From contig NZ_AWWI01000063.1 in assembly GCF_002760615.1 (NCBI RefSeq), positions 1 through 46,495 of the forward strand: a stretch of 46,495 nt of DNA, given 5' to 3'. Shown here piece by piece: positions 42,874 through 46,495 of this stretch (its first letter is position 1; each line of letters opens with the position of its first letter). Origin of the DNA: Puniceibacterium antarcticum. GTDB taxonomy: Bacteria > Pseudomonadota > Alphaproteobacteria > Rhodobacterales > Rhodobacteraceae. The position numbers and the translations under genes were made by a program. The notes beneath the pieces are model-generated. The model was given only the letters and a program-made list of their open reading frames with translations, was not told the DNA's origin and ran no database searches.

Positions 42874-44585
42874 ATTTCGCCTGTCCCGATTGGTGGGCAA
42901 AGCTGCAGCGCGGCGAGACACCAATCCCGGCGCTCGATCTTGATGACAACCTCGCCGAGGTCGCGGTCGCGCTGTTCGACAAGCTGGTGATCCCCGACAT
43001 TCCCGGCCAGCCCACTATGGGCGAGGAGGCGGGCGAGTGGATCCGGGATATCGTGCGCGCCGCCTTCGGATCGGTGAACAAGCAAACCGGCGCGCGCGAG
43101 GTCGGCGAGATCTTCACGCTGGTGCCGAAAAAGAACGCCAAGACCACCAACGCCGCGGCACTTGGCCTGGTCGCGATGCAGATGAACACGACGCCCAATA
43201 TCGAGGGGGTGATCATCGGGCCGACGCAGAAGGTTGCGGAGACGTGTTTCGCGCAGGCGGCGGCGATGATCGAGGCCGATGAATGGCTCAGAAAACGCTT
43301 TAAGGTGATCGAGCATCGAAAGCAGATCAAGGATCTCTTTCCCGATCCCAAGACCGGGCGGCCGCTCAATGCGGTTCTCGAGGTCAAGAGTTTTGATCCG
43401 GCCGTTGTGACCGGGGGCATTCCGGCCTTTGCGATCATGGATGAGCTGCACGTCATGGCGGCGCGGCACTTTGCATCGCGGGTGATCGGGCAGATCCGGG
43501 GCGGGATGATCACAAACCCGCTTTCGCTGCTGCTGTTTATCACGACGCAGAGCGAGGAGATCCCGCAAGGGGTGTTCAAATCCGAGCTCGAATATGCGCG
43601 CCGGGTGCGTGATGGGCTGGTGACGGAGCATGTGCGCACGCTGCCGGTTTTGTATGAGTTTCCCGAGGCGCTGCAGACCGACAAGGGTGAGCCCTGGAAA
43701 AATCCTAAAATCTGGGGCGCGGTCCTGCCCAATCTCGGGCGTTCGATCACAATCGAGCGGCTGATCCCCGATTATCACAAGGCGCTCGAGGACAGTCCCG
43801 AGGAACTCGCCCGGTGGGCGTCGCAGCATTTGAATATCCAGCTCGGCATGGGGTCGCACCTCTCAAAATGGATCGGCGGGACTTATTGGGATGCGGCGGC
43901 CGAGCCCGAGCTGGATCTCGCCGCATTGCTGGCAAGCTCTGAGGTCTGCACGGTCGGGATCGACGGCGGCGGGATGGATGACCTTCTCGGCCTCGCGGTG
44001 CTCGGGCGGCACAAGGTCACAAAAAAATGGCGGGTCTGGTGTTCGGCCTGGGCCCATTCCGTGGTGCTCGAGCGGCGCAAAAGCATTGCCGCCCGCCTGC
44101 AGGATCTCGCCAAAGAGGACGCGCTCACGATCTGCACGGCGCCGACGCAGGATATCGAGGAGCTGGTCGCCATCGTGCTGCAGGTGTTCGAGGCGGGGCT
44201 GCTGCCCGAACGGGGCGGCATCGGCCTTGATCCCGAGGGGGTTGCGGCGATTGTCGACGCGCTGCAGGTGGCGGGCATTCCGCACGACACGCTCGCGAGT
44301 GTCACGCAGGGCTACAAGCTCAACGGCGCGATCAAAGGCACAGAGCGCAAGCTTTTTGATGGATCGCTGCGCCACGCCGGTCAGCCTCTCATGGGCTGGT
44401 GCGTCGGCAATGCCAAGACGGAAGCAAGGGGTAACGCTGTGATCGTCACGAAAGCAATTTCAGGCGCTGGCAAGATTGATCCGCTGATGGCGGTTTTTGA
44501 TGCTGTGTATCTGATGAGCCTCAATCCCGAGGCGACAAAGAAGGATCTCTCCGGGTTCCTCGACAATCCGGTGATGGTGGCATGA
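42870..44585 (+). CDS. Terminase large subunit
   Basis: A 571-residue packaging motor. Walker A-like PKKNAKTT (about residues 86-93), Walker B with Asp191-Glu192 in FAIMDELHVM, and a nuclease domain with Asp365 in VGIDGGGMDDLLG. Sequence type fits HK97-like phages. The small subunit overlaps at the start, and its stop overlaps the portal start by four bases. Confidence 0.95.
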   Translation: MNFACPDWWAKLQRGETPIPALDLDDNLAEVAVALFDKLVIPDIPGQPTMGEEAGEWIRDIVRAAFGSVNKQTGAREVGEIFTLVPKKNAKTTNAAALGLVAMQMNTTPNIEGVIIGPTQKVAETCFAQAAAMIEADEWLRKRFKVIEHRKQIKDLFPDPKTGRPLNAVLEVKSFDPAVVTGGIPAFAIMDELHVMAARHFASRVIGQIRGGMITNPLSLLLFITTQSEEIPQGVFKSELEYARRVRDGLVTEHVRTLPVLYEFPEALQTDKGEPWKNPKIWGAVLPNLGRSITIERLIPDYHKALEDSPEELARWASQHLNIQLGMGSHLSKWIGGTYWDAAAEPELDLAALLASSEVCTVGIDGGGMDDLLGLAVLGRHKVTKKWRVWCSAWAHSVVLERRKSIAARLQDLAKEDALTICTAPTQDIEELVAIVLQVFEAGLLPERGGIGLDPEGVAAIVDALQVAGIPHDTLASVTQGYKLNGAIKGTERKLFDGSLRHAGQPLMGWCVGNAKTEARGNAVIVTKAISGAGKIDPLMAVFDAVYLMSLNPEATKKDLSGFLDNPVMVA

Positions 44586-45820
44586 TCGGGCGGGCACTGA
44601 AAGGCGCCTGGCACGGCGCGCGGCTCGGGCTGCAGATGGCGCTGTCTGAGGGGGAAAGCGGATGGGTCAACCTTGGCGGGGGCGATCCGCTGAGCAGCCT
44701 CGGGCGCGTGAGCAAGGCCGGTAAATCTGTCTCGAGCACATCGGCGCTGTCGCTTTCGGCCGCATGGTCCTGTGTGAAGGGAAATGCGCAGCTTGTCGGA
44801 TCTCTGCCGCTCGGGATCTATGAAAAGCAGAGCGACGGCACGCGGGTTCGGATCGAGCCAGATCTAGCCGAGATCCTGACAGTTGCGCCGGGGCAGGATC
44901 AGACCGCCATGGAATATTGGGAGGGCAATGGCGCGGCCCTTCTGCTCGAGGGCAACGGCTATTCGGAAAAGCTCTATATCGGCAATCGCCTGGTCGGCCT
45001 GCGCCCGCTGTTCAATGTCACGCCCAAGCGGCGCGATGACGGTCGGTTCAACTACCGGGTGTATGATAACGGCCGCAGCTATGTCCTGCCGCCCGAAAAG
45101 GTGTTTCACATCCGGGGCTTTGGCGCGGGGGACGGGCTCGGCCTGTCGGCGATCAAGTACGGGGTGCAGAGCCTCGGATCTGCCATTGCAGCGGATGAGA
45201 CGGCGGCGCGGGTGTTTGCCAACGGGTTGATGGCGTCGGGGGTTCTGGAATCCGAGAACACCCTCACGCCTGAACAGCGCGAACAATTGCAAAAACACCT
45301 GCAAACCTACGTCTCGAGCGACAGGGCTGGAAAGATCATGACGCTCGAGGCGGGGCTGAAGTACCGCCAGCTGCAGATCAATCCCGAGGATGCGCAGCTT
45401 TTGGAGACCCGCCGGTTTCAGGTTGAGGATGTGTGCCGCTGGTTCGGCACGCCGCCTGTCGTGATCGGGCATGCAGGGCAGGGACAGACAATGTGGGGCT
45501 CGGGTGTCGAGGCGATCATGCTCGCCTGGCTCACGCTTGGCATCAACCCGCTGTTGCGGCGCATGGAACAGCGGATCGCGCGCGATCTGATCCCGCTCGC
45601 CAAGCGCGGCAAGTGGTACGCCGAATGGAATCGCGAGGCGATGCTGCAGATGGACAGCAAGGCCAAGGGCGATTTCCTGTCCAAGATGACAACAAACGGG
45701 ATCATGAGCCGCGACGAAAGCCGCGACAAGCTCAACCTGCCGCGCCGCGGCGGGGCGGCGGACGCATTGACCGCGCAGACCGCGCTGGCGGGCCTCGATC
45801 AACTGACAAGAGCGGAGTGA
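44582..45820 (+). CDS. Portal protein, HK97 family
   Basis: A 412-residue protein forming the DNA entry ring. SLSAAWSCVKGNAQLVGSLPLGIYEK and HIRGFGAGDGLGLSAIKYG, with FQVEDVCRWFGTPPVVIG in the C-terminal half, are characteristic. Coupled to the terminase gene. Confidence 0.94.
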   Translation: MIGRALKGAWHGARLGLQMALSEGESGWVNLGGGDPLSSLGRVSKAGKSVSSTSALSLSAAWSCVKGNAQLVGSLPLGIYEKQSDGTRVRIEPDLAEILTVAPGQDQTAMEYWEGNGAALLLEGNGYSEKLYIGNRLVGLRPLFNVTPKRRDDGRFNYRVYDNGRSYVLPPEKVFHIRGFGAGDGLGLSAIKYGVQSLGSAIAADETAARVFANGLMASGVLESENTLTPEQREQLQKHLQTYVSSDRAGKIMTLEAGLKYRQLQINPEDAQLLETRRFQVEDVCRWFGTPPVVIGHAGQGQTMWGSGVEAIMLAWLTLGINPLLRRMEQRIARDLIPLAKRGKWYAEWNREAMLQMDSKAKGDFLSKMTTNGIMSRDESRDKLNLPRRGGAADALTAQTALAGLDQLTRAE

Positions 45821-45825
45821 TCCCA

Positions 45826-46495
45826 ATGGATAAGAAGACCCTGCCACGGGTGCGCGTTTCCGCGCGCCCTGGTGTCACGAGTGATATTTCCCACAAGGCA
45901 CTGCAGCGGTGGAGCCCGGACGTTCGCGCGGCGGGCGAGGACGATGCCGCCTCGATCTCGATCCTCGACCCGATTGGGGCCGATATCTGGGGCGATGGGG
46001 TGAGCGTCAAGCGGATCTCGGCGGCGCTGCGCAACATTGGATCGCGCCCGGTCACGGTCAACGTGAATTCGCCCGGTGGCGATTATTTCGAGGGGCTCGC
46101 GATTTATAACCTCCTGCGCGAGCATCCCGAGCGCGTCACGGTCAACATTCTCGGGATTGCCGCCTCGGCGGCATCGGTGATCGCGATGGCCGGAGATGAG
46201 GTGCGGATCGCGCGCGCCGGGTTCCTGATGATCCATAACACATGGGTTATGTCGGCCGGTGATCGCCACGCCCTGCGCGAGGTCGCCGAATGGCTTGAGC
46301 CTTTCGACGCGACGGCCGTCGATATCTATGCCGCGCGCACCGGGATCGATCCGGGGGATCTCGCAAACATGCTCGACCGCGAAACATGGATCGGCGGGCA
46401 GAATGCTGTCGATCAGAGGTTCTGCGATGCGCTTCTGCCTGCCGATGCGCTGGAGACCGGCGGCAATGATGCGCCTGCGCAGGCGCTGCGGGCCG
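45826..46495 (+). CDS. Head maturation protease, ClpP-related (partial, 3' end missing)
   Basis: First 223 codons of a serine protease that trims the capsid precursor. The nucleophile is Ser114 in GIAASAASVIAMAGDE, and His137 in LMIHNTW follows; VNSPGGDYFEGLAIYNLLRE is the oxyanion/Gly-rich loop. The gene runs off the right edge, and a major capsid gene should follow. It starts six bases after the portal stop. Confidence 0.9.
   Translation, partial: MDKKTLPRVRVSARPGVTSDISHKALQRWSPDVRAAGEDDAASISILDPIGADIWGDGVSVKRISAALRNIGSRPVTVNVNSPGGDYFEGLAIYNLLREHPERVTVNILGIAASAASVIAMAGDEVRIARAGFLMIHNTWVMSAGDRHALREVAEWLEPFDATAVDIYAARTGIDPGDLANMLDRETWIGGQNAVDQRFCDALLPADALETGGNDAPAQALRA

Larger units (their letters stand above)
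32942..46495. mobile_element. Prophage (HK97-like siphovirus type), continues beyond the window
   Basis: From the tRNA-Arg boundary onward: integrase, HTH protein, repressor/Cro switch with operators, small early genes, replication-type region, LRR cargo gene, then HNH, small and large terminase, portal and ClpP-like head protease in canonical order. Capsid, tail and lysis genes would follow to the right. It is either a complete prophage or a relative; completeness cannot be judged here. Confidence 0.9.

Noticed and set aside
42388-46495. Gene transfer agent cluster
   Set aside because: The block is attached to a tRNA-adjacent integrase and repressor module, and terminase and HNH are of temperate-phage type.

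Overview
The window looks like a chromosomal segment of a Rhodobacteraceae (Roseobacter-group) alphaproteobacterium. This rests on high GC, the block alr - small membrane protein - radA - cvpA - purF, an M23 peptidase paired with a bactofilin, an IscR that has lost its canonical cluster cysteines, and a suf operon led by iscR. Everything is read from sequence; no database search was possible.

Left part (1-16180, nearly all minus strand): the 5' end of a LysM lipoprotein, pcm and surE; an SDR oxidoreductase; a small PilP-like protein; a DUF2199 protein coupled to purF; cvpA, radA, a four-helix membrane protein and alr; a glutamate decarboxylase coupled to an AspT-family exchanger (a likely acid-resistance pair); a bactofilin with its M23 peptidase; a DUF455 protein coupled to a Bcp peroxiredoxin.

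Middle part (16280-32803): on the plus strand, a YhdP/AsmA-type envelope protein broken at a run of 13 G, then queA, an MFS transporter and a DUF924 protein. An HD phosphohydrolase and an alpha/beta hydrolase follow on the minus strand. Next is a ten-gene iron-sulfur assembly operon: iscR, a cysteine desulfurase, sufB, a small membrane protein, a YbjQ protein, sufC, sufD, two Yip1-like membrane proteins and sufS. A palindrome resembling an Irr (ICE) box lies upstream of it.

Right part (32865-46495, continuing past the window): a prophage or related integrative element beside tRNA-Arg(CCG). It starts with a tyrosine recombinase and an overlapping HTH protein. An immunity region follows, with an XRE repressor, a divergent Cro-like gene and repeated palindromic operators. 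Then come a chain of overlapping small genes (two membrane proteins), a probable replication module with a striking hairpin/iteron-like cluster, and a packaging/head module (HNH, TerS, TerL, portal, ClpP-like protease). Between replication and packaging, on the opposite strand, sits a 761-residue protein with about 17 leucine-rich repeats and an unrecognised C-terminal domain. It has the layout of a cargo (moron) gene and is the best candidate for an undescribed, possibly anti-phage, function.
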